Of a stretch of DNA of 64,000 bases, positions 9,161-17,653 are shown piece after piece. The DNA lies in contig NZ_BLLB01000002.1 of assembly GCF_010723735.1 (NCBI RefSeq), positions 434,001 through 498,000 of the forward strand, read 5' to 3'. Position numbers and translations under genes: made by a program. Under the pieces are notes generated by a model, which saw nothing but the letters and a program-made list of their open reading frames with translations, was not told the origin of the DNA and did not search any database. How positions within the stretch are numbered: the first letter of the stretch is position 1; the number at the start of each line of letters is the position of its first letter. This stretch comes from Mycolicibacterium hippocampi (GTDB lineage Bacteria; Actinomycetota; Actinomycetes; Mycobacteriales; Mycobacteriaceae).

Positions 9161-10543
9161 ATGAGCTTTGATCTCACGCCGACGGCGGCGCAGCACGACC
9201 TGGCCCGACGGACGCACGAGTTCGCCGAGCAGGTGGTTCGTCCGGTGGCCGCCGATTACGACCAGCGCCAGGAGTTCCCCTGGCCTGTCCTGGAGGAAGC
9301 GGCGGCGCAGGGCTTCTACAGCCCGCTGTTCTACCGCGATCTGATCGGCGACCCGACCGGGCTGTCACTGCCGATGTTCATGGAGGAGTTGTTCTGGGGG
9401 TGCGCCGGCATCGGGCTGGCCGTTGTGATGCCGGCCCTGGCCCTCTCCGCCATCGGCCAGGCCGCCTCGCCCGAGCAGATGCTGCAGTGGGCACCGGAAT
9501 GCTTCGGCACGCCCGGCGACCTGAAGCTGGCGGCGCTGGCGATCTCAGAACCCGAGGGGGGCAGCGACGTCCGCAACCTGCGCACGACGGCCCGCCGCGA
9601 CGGTGAGGACTGGATCATCGACGGGCACAAGATGTGGATCGGCAACGGCGGCATCGCCGACGTCCACGTGGTCAACGCCGTCGTCGATCAGGAGCTGGGC
9701 CACCGCGGCCAGGCGTTGTTCATCGTCCCGGGCGGCACCCCCGGCCTGGATATGGTCCGCAAGCTGGACAAAGTGGGCTGTCGCGCCTCGCACACCGCGG
9801 AGTTGCGATTCAACAGCGTCCGGGTGCCCGGGGACCATCTGCTCGGCGGCCAGGAGAAGCTCGACCGCAAACTCGCCCGCGCCCGCGAAGCCGTCGAGGG
9901 CGCCAAACACTCCGGTTCGGCCACGATGGGAACCTTCGAGCAGACCCGGCCGATGGTCGCCGCGCAGGCTCTCGGCATCGCCCGGGCGGCGCTGGAGTAC
10001 GCCACCGAGTACGCCAACCGGCGGGAGGCGTTCGGCGCACCGATCATCGACAACCAGGGGATCTCGTTCCCGCTGGCCGATCTCGCGACCACCATCGACG
10101 CGGCGCGCTTGCTGACGTGGCGGGCGTCGTGGATGGCCGCCACCGGGGTGCCGTTCGAGCGGGGTGAGGGTTCGATGGCCAAGCTCGCCGCCAGCGAGGT
10201 GGCGGTCCGCACCACCGAGCGGGCCATCCAGACCATGGGCGGCTGGGGCTACATCAAGGACCACCCGGTGGAGAAGTGGTATCGGGACGCCAAGCTCTAC
10301 ACGATCTTCGAGGGCACCAGCGAGATCCAGCGCATCGTGATCTCCAACGCGCTGGGGGCCGCTGATGGGAAGCCGCCGATGCACTTCGAGCTGGAGCCGA
10401 CCGGCGGTCCGTTGAACAGGGCCTTCGGCAGGGGGACGCCGATGCGCACCCAGGTCGCCAACTCCGCACTGTCGATGAAGGACCGAATCCCGGCGCCCGT
10501 CATGAACGCGGCGATGAAGGTGTTGCGTCCACCGCGCAAATAG
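9161..10543 (+). CDS. Acyl-CoA dehydrogenase (FadE type)
   Basis: The 460-residue flavoprotein has LAALAISEPEGGSDVRNL (FAD/substrate loop), GHKMWIGNGGIADV and a C-terminal QTMGGWGYIKDHPVEKWYRDAKLYTIFEGTSEIQR region, split here only for description, whose Glu in EGTSEIQ is the usual catalytic base. A tail of about 60 residues after the dehydrogenase core is unusual. ATG 9161 is chosen because GCGGGGGT lies at suitable spacing; a GTG at 9155 would add two residues. It oxidises an acyl-CoA with FAD and probably works with the divergent FadD. Confidence 0.85.
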   Translation: MSFDLTPTAAQHDLARRTHEFAEQVVRPVAADYDQRQEFPWPVLEEAAAQGFYSPLFYRDLIGDPTGLSLPMFMEELFWGCAGIGLAVVMPALALSAIGQAASPEQMLQWAPECFGTPGDLKLAALAISEPEGGSDVRNLRTTARRDGEDWIIDGHKMWIGNGGIADVHVVNAVVDQELGHRGQALFIVPGGTPGLDMVRKLDKVGCRASHTAELRFNSVRVPGDHLLGGQEKLDRKLARAREAVEGAKHSGSATMGTFEQTRPMVAAQALGIARAALEYATEYANRREAFGAPIIDNQGISFPLADLATTIDAARLLTWRASWMAATGVPFERGEGSMAKLAASEVAVRTTERAIQTMGGWGYIKDHPVEKWYRDAKLYTIFEGTSEIQRIVISNALGAADGKPPMHFELEPTGGPLNRAFGRGTPMRTQVANSALSMKDRIPAPVMNAAMKVLRPPRK

Positions 10544-10591
10544 GAGATACCCGGTACCCCTGGTTTCACCCTGGCCGGTTCTGGCTACATT

Positions 10592-10601
10592 ACTCGCGAG
10601 T
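10592..10601. promoter_or_regulatory. Perfect palindrome ACTCGCGAGT upstream of the membrane operon
   Basis: This 10-bp palindrome lies in the 81-bp gap between fadE and the four-gene membrane operon. A TATAGG -10-like box follows at 10605. Its position fits an operator over the -35/-10 region, but it is short. Confidence 0.3.
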
Positions 10602-10624
10602 CATATAGGTGTCGGAGACAGCAG

Positions 10625-12475
10625 GTGGGGATGACGATGGAGTTCTCTCGAGGGGCGGCAACGGTGCTGGCGCAAGGTGACGAGGGCGGCGGTACCGCGC
10701 TCAACGAGATCATCGGGTTGTCGGTGGCCGGGGCTGTGGTCACCGCCGTGCTGCTGTGGATCGGCTATCTGCACCGCAATCACAAGATCACCTGGCTGAC
10801 GTCGCTGGCCGACTGGTCGGGACACCGCTTCAAGCGCCCGTCCTGGGTGGCGTTGCCGATCGCGATGTTCATCTCGTCGATCATCTGCGCGCTGTTCGGG
10901 TTCATCTGGGACGTCAGCCTGCACATCGGCAACGGCCGCGACGACGGTGCCTTGGCAAACCCGGCGCACTACTTCATCCTGATCGGCCTGTTCGGGATCT
11001 TCGTCGCGGGCTGTACCGCGATGGTGCTGCCGTACGACAAGCCCGGTCCGTCCGCGGTGCGCATCACCGACGACTGGCACGCCCCGGTCGGCGGCATCGT
11101 GATGGCCGGGTGCGGGCTGTACGCGCTGATGGGCTTCCCGCTCGACGACATCTGGCACCGCATCTTCGGCCAGGACGTCACGCTGTGGGGACCGACCCAC
11201 CTGATGATGATCGGCGGGGCGGGGTTCTCGACGCTGGCCGCGCTGTACCTGGAACACGAAGGGCGGCGGGATAGGCCGGAGGACGCCCCGCGTGACGGGG
11301 TAGGGCTGAAATTCGTCCAGTACCTCGCGTTCGCCGGCGTACTGATCGGGGCGTCGGTCTACCAGATCGAGTTCGACTTCGGCGTGCCGCAGTTCCGCCA
11401 GGTCTTCCAGCCGATGCTGATCGCCGCGGCGGCGGCGTTGGCGCTGGTGGCCGCCCGGATCTTCATGGGCCGCGGTGCAGCGCTGATCGCGGCGCTGCTG
11501 GCCATCGGGCTGCGGGGGCTGGTCGCGCTGGCGGTGGCCCCGGTGCTGGACGCGCCGGTCAACTGGTTCCCGCTCTACCTCGGCGGCGCCGTCGTCGTCG
11601 AACTCCTGGCGCTGACCCCGCTTCTCAAACGTCCGGTCGTGTTCGGCCTGGTGGCCGGTCTGGGCATCGCGACGGTGGGCCTGTGGCTGGAATCGCTGTG
11701 GGTCAACGCCGTGTACCCGCTGCCGTGGCCGTCGAGCATCTGGCCGGAGGCGCTGGCGATGTCGGTGCCGGTGGCTGTCCTCGTCGGTGCCTGCGGCGCC
11801 ATGGTCGGCATGGTGCTGTGCGGTCAGCGCCTGCCACGCCGGGCGGTCGGTGTGGGTCTGGTGGCCCTGACCGTCGTCGCCATCGGTGCGGCGACCGCCA
11901 ACGGCCTGCGGTACGACATGCCGCAGAACGCGACCGCCCAGGTGACGCTGACCGAGGCGCCCGCCGTCGACGGTCAGCGCTACGTGACCGCCGACGTGCG
12001 GCTCACGCCCCCTGATGTCGTAGGCGAGGCCCCCAACTGGGTGACCGTGCTGGGCTGGCAGGGCGGCCTGCAGAATCAGCGCGGTCAGTTCGTCGACAAC
12101 CTCGAGCAGGTCGGCCCCGGGCACTACGTCTCCACCGAGCCGATGCCGGTGTCGGGAACGTGGAAGACGCTGCTGCGGGTGCACGACGGCCGGACGCTGG
12201 CGGCGGTGCCGATCTTCCTCGCCGGCGATCCCGGGATCGGCGCCGAGGAGGTGCCCGCCGAAGCGCAGTTCACCCGGCCGTTCGTCTCGGAGATCACCAT
12301 CCTGCAGCGGGAACGCAGCCCCGACATCCCCGAGTCGCTGTGGCTGATCGGATGCCTGATCGTGCTGGTCTGCACGCTGGCCATGGTCGCGGGAGTGACC
12401 TGGGGCGGCGGCCGGATCAACAACACCGAGCCCAGCGGCAGTGACGCGGAACTACAGCCCTCAGCGCAGTCATGA
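10625..12475 (+). CDS. Polytopic membrane protein with C-terminal FixH/YtkA-like domain
   Basis: The 616-residue protein has about 11 predicted hydrophobic segments over residues 25-430 and conserved histidines in DVSLHIGNGRDDG and LWGPTHLMMIGG. An extracytoplasmic stretch (about 440-560) ends in GPGHYVSTEPMPVSGTWKT, which recalls YtkA/FixH-type domains of metal or oxidase assembly, and a last membrane helix follows. In-frame ATGs at 10631 and 10637 are alternative starts. GTG 10625 has GGAG upstream. It is the first of four genes joined by 4-nt overlaps. The function is unknown, and a metal-related role is inferred from its partners. Confidence 0.65.
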   Translation: MGMTMEFSRGAATVLAQGDEGGGTALNEIIGLSVAGAVVTAVLLWIGYLHRNHKITWLTSLADWSGHRFKRPSWVALPIAMFISSIICALFGFIWDVSLHIGNGRDDGALANPAHYFILIGLFGIFVAGCTAMVLPYDKPGPSAVRITDDWHAPVGGIVMAGCGLYALMGFPLDDIWHRIFGQDVTLWGPTHLMMIGGAGFSTLAALYLEHEGRRDRPEDAPRDGVGLKFVQYLAFAGVLIGASVYQIEFDFGVPQFRQVFQPMLIAAAAALALVAARIFMGRGAALIAALLAIGLRGLVALAVAPVLDAPVNWFPLYLGGAVVVELLALTPLLKRPVVFGLVAGLGIATVGLWLESLWVNAVYPLPWPSSIWPEALAMSVPVAVLVGACGAMVGMVLCGQRLPRRAVGVGLVALTVVAIGAATANGLRYDMPQNATAQVTLTEAPAVDGQRYVTADVRLTPPDVVGEAPNWVTVLGWQGGLQNQRGQFVDNLEQVGPGHYVSTEPMPVSGTWKTLLRVHDGRTLAAVPIFLAGDPGIGAEEVPAEAQFTRPFVSEITILQRERSPDIPESLWLIGCLIVLVCTLAMVAGVTWGGGRINNTEPSGSDAELQPSAQS

Positions 12476-12645
12476 CCGCCGGCCCCGACATCGAGATCCT
12501 GGCCGACCATCCGATCTGGATCGCGGTGCCGGCGTTCGCACCCGCGATCGTGGTCGCCGGGGTGGTCGTCTACATCGCCGTGAAGAACCGGAAGAAGGCC
12601 GTGAAGAACCAAGAGGACGAACCAAAAGGACAAGGCCGACCGTGA
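12472..12645 (+). CDS. Small single-pass membrane protein (57 residues)
   Basis: The ATG overlaps the preceding stop (ATGA) and its own TGA overlaps the next GTG (GTGA). The product starts MTAGPDIEILADHPIWIAV, carries one hydrophobic helix (about residues 15-37) and ends in a lysine-rich cytosolic tail (VKNRKKAVKNQEDEPK). The lengths of both overlaps, together with clean GC-rich codons, argue that it is real. Such small proteins often serve as assembly subunits. No family is recognised. Confidence 0.7.
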   Translation: MTAGPDIEILADHPIWIAVPAFAPAIVVAGVVVYIAVKNRKKAVKNQEDEPKGQGRP

Positions 12646-13076
12646 CAGTGCGTGATCGGGCCCTGGTGGTGACGGCCGCGGCCGTGGTGGTGCTCTCGGG
12701 CTGTGGCGGCAGCGGTGAGGGCGGCACGGCGGCCCCGAGTACGACGCCGGGCAATCCGGAGGCCGCCGCCGCCGCCAGCGCGGCCGAGACCTCCCAGGAG
12801 GCCCAGCCGGCGCCGCTGGTCATCGACATCACGATCGAGGGCGGCGAGGTCACCCCCACGAACGTGGCGCGCGACGCCGGTGTGGGACAGCCGATCGAGT
12901 TGCGGGTCGACAGCGACAGCGCCGACGAATTGCACGTGCACTCGACGCCGGAGCACACCTTCGACGTCGGCGTCGGCCCCGGCCAGACGTACCGGTTCAC
13001 CGTGGATATGCCCGGCCGGGTCGACGTCGAACTGCATGAGCTGCACAAGACGGTCGCGACCATCCAGGTGCGATGA
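12642..13076 (+). CDS. Cupredoxin-like lipoprotein
   Basis: The 144-residue protein has a lipoprotein signal VTVRDRALVVTAAAVVVLSGCG with the lipobox Cys at about 21, an Ala/Pro-rich linker, then a beta-rich domain: LVIDITIEGGEVTPTN, IELRVDSDSADELHVHSTP and YRFTVDMPGRVDVELHELH. This layout is that of plastocyanin/EfeO-like cupredoxins. Histidines in ELHVHSTPEH and ELHELH could bind metal, but the classical Cys ligand of a type 1 copper site is missing. It overlaps both neighbours by 4 nt. It is probably anchored outside the membrane next to the two polytopic proteins. Confidence 0.7.
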   Translation: MTVRDRALVVTAAAVVVLSGCGGSGEGGTAAPSTTPGNPEAAAAASAAETSQEAQPAPLVIDITIEGGEVTPTNVARDAGVGQPIELRVDSDSADELHVHSTPEHTFDVGVGPGQTYRFTVDMPGRVDVELHELHKTVATIQVR

Positions 13077-14401
13077 CCGCGGAGTCGTCAGTCGCCGTGC
13101 TCGCGCACGGCCTCGGCGGTTCCGCCGACCTGCCGATCCCGTACACCTATGCGCTCGTCGGTGCGGCCTGGGCGTTGACCTTCACGTTCGCCGTGGTTGC
13201 GGTGGCGTGGAAAAAACCGCGTTTCGACCCCGGCAAGCCGGGCAGGACACTGCCGGGCTGGGTCACCACCGCGGTGGACGCGCCGGCCACCCGCTGGGTG
13301 ATCGCCGGGGTGGCGCTGGTGCTGACCGGCTGGGTGGCGATGGCGGCGTTCTTCGGCCCGGGCGGCGCCGAGAACCCGCTTCCGGGGGTGTTCTATGTGC
13401 TCCTCTGGGTGGGGCTGCCCGCGCTGTCGCTGCTGATCGGCCCGGTGTGGCGGGTGGTCTCGCCGGTGCGTGCCGTCGTCAAGCTCACCGGTGGCCGCAC
13501 GCTGGGAGGCGCCTACCCGCCGGCGCTGGGGTACTGGCCCGCGGCGGTCGGTCTGTTCGCATTCGTCTGGCTCGAGCTGGCCAGCCCCGACCCCGGGTCG
13601 GTGGGCGCGATCCGCACCTGGCTGTTGATCTATCTCGGGGTGACGCTGGCCGGGACCCTGTGGTGCGGAGCCCCATGGAGCGCCCGCGCCGATCCGTTCG
13701 AGGTCTACAGCGTGGCCGCGTCGCGACTGTCGCCGCTGCGCCGCGACGGCGCGGGCCGCATCGTGGTCGGCAACCCTTTTGATCATCTGCTGACGATGCC
13801 GGTGCGGCCCGGGACCGTGGCCGTGCTGTCGATTCTGCTGGGTTCGACGGCGTTCGACAGCTTCTCGGCGATGCCCCAGTGGCGCGCGTTCGTGGACTCC
13901 GCCACCTCGTCGGCGCTGACGGCGACGCTGTTGCGCACCGGTGGCCTGCTGTTGTTCGCCGGCGTCGTCGCCGCCACGTTCTGCCTCGCGGCGCGCTGCA
14001 CCGGCGGGGTGGACGCGCAGCGGCGTCGCGAGCTTCCCGGCCTGATGGCGCATTCGCTCATCCCGATCGTGCTCGGCTACGTGTTCGCCCACTACCTGAC
14101 CTATCTGGTGGAACGCGGCCAGCAGACGATCATCCGCCTCGCGGACCCGCTGGACCGGGGGTGGAACGTGCTGTGGCTGGCGCAGGCCGAGGTCAGCTAC
14201 GTGTTGTCGATGCATCCGGCGGTGCTGGCCACCCTCAAGGTCGGGTTCGTGGTGGCCGGCCACATCGCGGGGGTCATCGCCGCGCACGACAGGGCGTTGG
14301 CGCTGCTCCCCGAGCGCCACCGGTTGACCGGGCAGCTGGCGATGATGCTGGTGATGGTGGGATACACGTTCACCGGCCTGTATCTGTTGTTCGGCGGGTG
14401 A
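13073..14401 (+). CDS. Polytopic membrane protein (FedB/fenitrothion-hydrolase-like family)
   Basis: The 442-residue integral membrane protein has about 10-11 hydrophobic helices. Proteins of this type are often annotated as fenitrothion hydrolase by similarity to FedB, but no hydrolase active-site motif is visible. Conserved-looking features are ALVGAAWALTFTFAVVAVAWK near the N-terminus, WCGAPWSARADPFEVYS, YVFAHYLTYLVERGQ and a late SMHPAVLATLKVGFVVAGH. The ATG overlaps the lipoprotein stop. It closes the four-gene operon. Transport or assembly is more likely than organophosphate hydrolysis, which is inference. Confidence 0.6.
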   Translation: MTAESSVAVLAHGLGGSADLPIPYTYALVGAAWALTFTFAVVAVAWKKPRFDPGKPGRTLPGWVTTAVDAPATRWVIAGVALVLTGWVAMAAFFGPGGAENPLPGVFYVLLWVGLPALSLLIGPVWRVVSPVRAVVKLTGGRTLGGAYPPALGYWPAAVGLFAFVWLELASPDPGSVGAIRTWLLIYLGVTLAGTLWCGAPWSARADPFEVYSVAASRLSPLRRDGAGRIVVGNPFDHLLTMPVRPGTVAVLSILLGSTAFDSFSAMPQWRAFVDSATSSALTATLLRTGGLLLFAGVVAATFCLAARCTGGVDAQRRRELPGLMAHSLIPIVLGYVFAHYLTYLVERGQQTIIRLADPLDRGWNVLWLAQAEVSYVLSMHPAVLATLKVGFVVAGHIAGVIAAHDRALALLPERHRLTGQLAMMLVMVGYTFTGLYLLFGG

Positions 14402-14433
14402 CGCCCGGAGGCGACGGACGTAGCGTGGACGAC

Positions 14434-15012
14434 ATGGCGAAGTCACGGAAAGCGCTGATCATCGTCGACGTGCAGAACGACTTCTGCGAGGGCGGCTCCC
14501 TTGCGGTCAGCGGCGGCGCCGCGGTGGCACGCGGCATCAACGAGCTGCTGGCCGGCGACCCCGGATACGACCACGTGGTGGCCACCAAGGACTTCCACAT
14601 CGACCCGGGGGACCACTTCTCCGAAACCCCGGATTTTGTCTCGTCCTGGCCACGGCACTGCGTGGTCGGGACCCCGGGGGTGGAGTTCCATCCCGACCTC
14701 GACGTCGCCCCGGTGGAGGCGGTGTTCCGGAAGGGCCGGTACTCGGCGGCCTACAGCGGTTTCGAGGGTGCCGACGAGGACGACACGGCTCTGGCCGACT
14801 GGCTGAGGCGCCGTGACGTCGACGCCGTCGACGTGGTCGGCATCGCCACCGACCACTGCGTCAAAGCCACCGCCGCCGACGCGGTCGCCGCGGGGTTCGC
14901 GACCCGGGTGCTGCTGGACCTGACCGCAGGGGTTTCGCCGGCGACCACCGCGCAGGCCGTCGATGTCCTGGACTCCGCAGGAGTCGATATCGTCGGCCGA
15001 CCAGCGGGGTGA
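14434..15012 (+). CDS. pncA: Nicotinamidase/pyrazinamidase
   Basis: The 192-residue enzyme is closely similar to M. tuberculosis PncA. The catalytic triad Asp12, Lys100 and Cys142 (in ATDHCVKAT) and the metal ligands Asp53, His55, His61 and His75 are all present, shifted by four residues because of an MAKS N-terminal extension. It hydrolyses nicotinamide to nicotinate for NAD recycling and, in relatives, activates pyrazinamide. It lies 32 bp after the membrane operon with a TAGCGT box just upstream, so it may have its own short-leader promoter. Nothing essential is missing. Confidence 0.95.
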   Translation: MAKSRKALIIVDVQNDFCEGGSLAVSGGAAVARGINELLAGDPGYDHVVATKDFHIDPGDHFSETPDFVSSWPRHCVVGTPGVEFHPDLDVAPVEAVFRKGRYSAAYSGFEGADEDDTALADWLRRRDVDAVDVVGIATDHCVKATAADAVAAGFATRVLLDLTAGVSPATTAQAVDVLDSAGVDIVGRPAG

Positions 15013-15070
15013 CAGTGCCCACACCGCCGTCGACCCGAGTTTGCGAAGTAGGGTAAACGGGCAGTTCAGC

Positions 15071-15093
15071 GGGTGCAGAGAAACGCTGCACCC
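15071..15093. terminator. 8-bp hairpin between pncA and glgX
   Basis: GGGTGCAG (15071-15078) pairs perfectly with CTGCACCC (15086-15093) across a seven-base loop. It sits 59 bp after pncA and 94 bp before glgX. It is a likely U-less terminator for pncA, or else a leader structure of glgX. Confidence 0.45.
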
Positions 15094-15186
15094 CCGGTGC
15101 ACACGGCTCGCCCGGCGATCCCGGACGTCCGGCACACCGTATCGTCGCCTTGATCGTTCCCCCGTCAGCCAGAAGAAGAGTCTCCC

Positions 15187-17337
15187 TTGACCCAAGTCTC
15201 GAATCCCAACGCCGTCCCCCAGGAGATATGGCGCGGCAAGGCCTACCCGCTCGGGGCGACCTACGACGGTTCCGGCACCAACTTCGCGTTGTTCAGCGAG
15301 GTCGCCGAGCGCGTCGAGCTGTGCCTTTTCAGTGTCAATGAAGCGGGACGGCTCGAGGAGACCAGGATGACCCTGCCCGAGGTGGACGCGTTCGTCTGGC
15401 ACGGTTTCCTGCCCAACATCGAACCCGGCCAGCGCTACGGGTACCGGGTGCACGGTCCGTACGATCCCGAGTCCGGCCACCGGTGCAACCCGAACAAGCT
15501 CCTGCTCGACCCGTACGCGAAGGCGATCGACGGCAACTTCGACTGGAACCAGTCGCTGTTCGGCTACAACTTCGGCGATCCCGACAGCCGCAACGACGAC
15601 GACTCCGCGGCCAGCATGCCGAAGTCGGTGGTGATCAACCCGTACTTTGACTGGGGGGTGGACCGCCCGCCTAAACACGAGTACGCCGACACCGTCATCT
15701 ACGAGGCCCACGTCAAGGGGCTCACCGAGACCCATCCCGACATTCCGGAGCAGATGCGCGGCACGTACGCCGCCGTCGCCCACCCGGCGATCATCGAGCA
15801 CCTGCAGTCACTGGGCGTCACCGCCATCGAGCTGATGCCCGTGCACCACTTCGCCAACGACTCCACGCTGATCGACAAGGGACTGTCGAACTACTGGGGC
15901 TACAACACCATCGGGTTCTTGGCCCCGGACCCGAAGTACAGCAGCAGCGGCACCCCCGGCGGCCAGGTGCAGGAGTTCAAGGCGATGGTGCGCAGCCTGC
16001 ATGAAGCGGGGATCGAGGTGATCCTCGACGTGGTCTACAACCACACCGCAGAGGGCAACCACCTGGGCCCGACGCTGTCGATGCGCGGTATCGACAACGC
16101 CGCCTACTACCGGCTGGTCGAAGACGACAACCGCTATTACATGGACTACACCGGCACCGGGAACAGCCTCAACGTCGGCCATCCGCACTCGCTGCAGCTG
16201 ATCATGGACTCGCTGCGGTACTGGGTGACCGAGATGCACGTCGACGGTTTCCGCTTCGACCTGGCCTCGACGCTGGCCAGGGAGTTCTACGACGTGGACA
16301 AGCTGTCGACGTTCTTCGAACTCGTGCAGCAGGATCCGACGGTCAGCCAGGTCAAGTTGATCGCCGAGCCGTGGGACGTCGGCCCCGGCGGCTACCAGGT
16401 CGGCAACTTCCCGCCGCAGTGGACGGAGTGGAACGGCAAGTACCGCGACACCGTTCGGGACTTCTGGCGCGGTGAGCCCGCCACTCTCGACGAATTCGCG
16501 TACCGGTTGACGGGTTCGGCGGATCTCTACGAGAACACCGCGCGCCGTCCGGTGGCGTCGATCAACTTCGTCATCGCCCATGACGGGTTCACGCTGCGGG
16601 ACCTGGTGTCCTACAACGAGAAACACAACGAGGCCAACGGCGAGGACAACAACGACGGCGAGAGCCACAACCGGTCGTGGAACTGCGGTGTCGAGGGCCC
16701 CACCGATGACCCCGAGATCAATGCGCTGCGGTCGCGGCAGGAACGCAACTTCCTGACCACGCTGCTGTTGTCTCAAGGCGTCCCGATGATCTGTCACGGC
16801 GACGAACTCGGCCGCACCCAGGGCGGCAACAACAACGGCTACTGCCAGGACAACGAGATCACCTGGATCGACTGGGCCAACGCGGACAGCGAGCTGCTCG
16901 AGTTCACCCGGTCGGTGTCGGCGCTGCGCGCCGCGCACCCGGTCTTCCGGCGGCGCCGTTTCTTCAGCGGCAAGCCTGTGGGCCGACGCGGGCAGGCGGG
17001 CCTGCCTGACATCGCCTGGTTCACCCCCGACGGGACGGAGATGACCGGCGAGGACTGGGGATCGGGATTCGCCAAGTCGTTGACGGTCTACCTCAACGGT
17101 CACGGCATACCCGACCCGGACGCCCGCGGACGGCGGATCATCGACGACTCGTTCGTGCTGTGTTTCAACGCGCACTACGAGCCGATCGAGTTCAAGTTGC
17201 CACCGAAGAAGTTCGCGAAGGCGTGGGAAGTCGTCGTCGACACCGCGGCCGCTCCCGACGCCGAACCCGGACCGGTCGGCAAGACGGTGTCGGTCGAGGC
17301 CAGAGCGGTGTTGGTGCTGCGCGCCGCCCAGGACTGA
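15187..17337 (+). CDS. glgX: Glycogen debranching enzyme GlgX/TreX
   Basis: The 716-residue enzyme has an N-terminal CBM48-like domain (YPLGATYDGSGTNFALFSE) and a GH13 barrel. Catalytic residues are visible: nucleophile Asp358 in VDGFRFDLA, acid/base Glu394 in LIAEPWDVGPGGYQ and Asp466 in IAHDGFTLRDLVSYNEKHN. It cleaves alpha-1,6 branches, supplying linear glucan to trehalose or glycogen turnover. The start is TTG 15187, with GAAGAAGAG upstream at good spacing. In many actinobacteria treY/treZ follow; here they do not. Maltokinase lies 1.1 kb downstream on the other strand. Confidence 0.93.
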   Translation: MTQVSNPNAVPQEIWRGKAYPLGATYDGSGTNFALFSEVAERVELCLFSVNEAGRLEETRMTLPEVDAFVWHGFLPNIEPGQRYGYRVHGPYDPESGHRCNPNKLLLDPYAKAIDGNFDWNQSLFGYNFGDPDSRNDDDSAASMPKSVVINPYFDWGVDRPPKHEYADTVIYEAHVKGLTETHPDIPEQMRGTYAAVAHPAIIEHLQSLGVTAIELMPVHHFANDSTLIDKGLSNYWGYNTIGFLAPDPKYSSSGTPGGQVQEFKAMVRSLHEAGIEVILDVVYNHTAEGNHLGPTLSMRGIDNAAYYRLVEDDNRYYMDYTGTGNSLNVGHPHSLQLIMDSLRYWVTEMHVDGFRFDLASTLAREFYDVDKLSTFFELVQQDPTVSQVKLIAEPWDVGPGGYQVGNFPPQWTEWNGKYRDTVRDFWRGEPATLDEFAYRLTGSADLYENTARRPVASINFVIAHDGFTLRDLVSYNEKHNEANGEDNNDGESHNRSWNCGVEGPTDDPEINALRSRQERNFLTTLLLSQGVPMICHGDELGRTQGGNNNGYCQDNEITWIDWANADSELLEFTRSVSALRAAHPVFRRRRFFSGKPVGRRGQAGLPDIAWFTPDGTEMTGEDWGSGFAKSLTVYLNGHGIPDPDARGRRIIDDSFVLCFNAHYEPIEFKLPPKKFAKAWEVVVDTAAAPDAEPGPVGKTVSVEARAVLVLRAAQD

Positions 17338-17653
17338 CCGGGCCTTCTTCGGACAGACCCGAAGACCTGTGAAACCTGTTGCGCGCCATGCCGCTTACCA
17401 GGTGAGTTCAGCGGTTTCACCGATGTGGTGTGTTAGCTTGAAGATGCTGTTGCAACCGTGGCCGCCGAGTTGGCACCGGTAGTTTCGAACGTGCCACCGG
17501 CCGGGCGGGCCGGGTGTAGGAGCCGAAGAGCGGCGGCGTCCTACCCGGCGGCCACGGTTGCCAGCTTTCACGGCCCGCCGTGGTTGCCAGCCTGCGGTGG
17601 TCGCGGTGGTTTCCGGCCTGCACGCCCCGCCGTGGTGTCCCACACTGGAGGCC
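17338..17653. other. 316-bp intergenic region rich in inverted repeats
   Basis: The region between glgX and the SDR gene has no convincing ORF. It holds a -10-like TAGCTT at 17434-17439, the cloverleaf-like element at 17452-17561, and then a GC-rich stretch in which GTTGCCAGC recurs (17557 and 17583). The SDR ribosome binding site GGAGG lies at its end. If transcription starts near 17446 the SDR mRNA would have a leader of about 208 nt. Confidence 0.55.
17452..17561 (+). ncRNA. Candidate structured RNA or leader element (closing stem plus three hairpins)
   Basis: GCAACCGTGGCCGCC (17452-17466) is exactly complementary to GGCGGCCACGGTTGC (17547-17561), giving a 15-bp closing stem. Inside are three hairpins in order. 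The first is TGGCAC/GTGCCA (17471-17496), continued by GTT/AAC with a one-sided bulge. The second is CCGGCC/GGCCGG (17497-17513). The third is GTAGGA/TCCTAC (17516-17544), continued by GCCG/CGGC. Together they make a cloverleaf of about 110 nt. It is not a tRNA: there is no anticodon arm or CCA-type acceptor. The strand is assumed from the downstream SDR gene. A cruciform DNA repeat is an alternative. Confidence 0.45.

Noticed and set aside
10601..12184. Long minus-strand frame opposite the membrane operon
   Set aside because: The His/Arg/Gln-rich product has no domain. It mirrors the third-position GC bias of the real plus-strand gene.
17470..17496. tRNA or integron attC site in the structured intergenic element
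   Set aside because: No anticodon arm, GGTTCGAATCC-type T arm or acceptor end was found. The ends do not match the RYYYAAC/GTTRRRY attC boxes.
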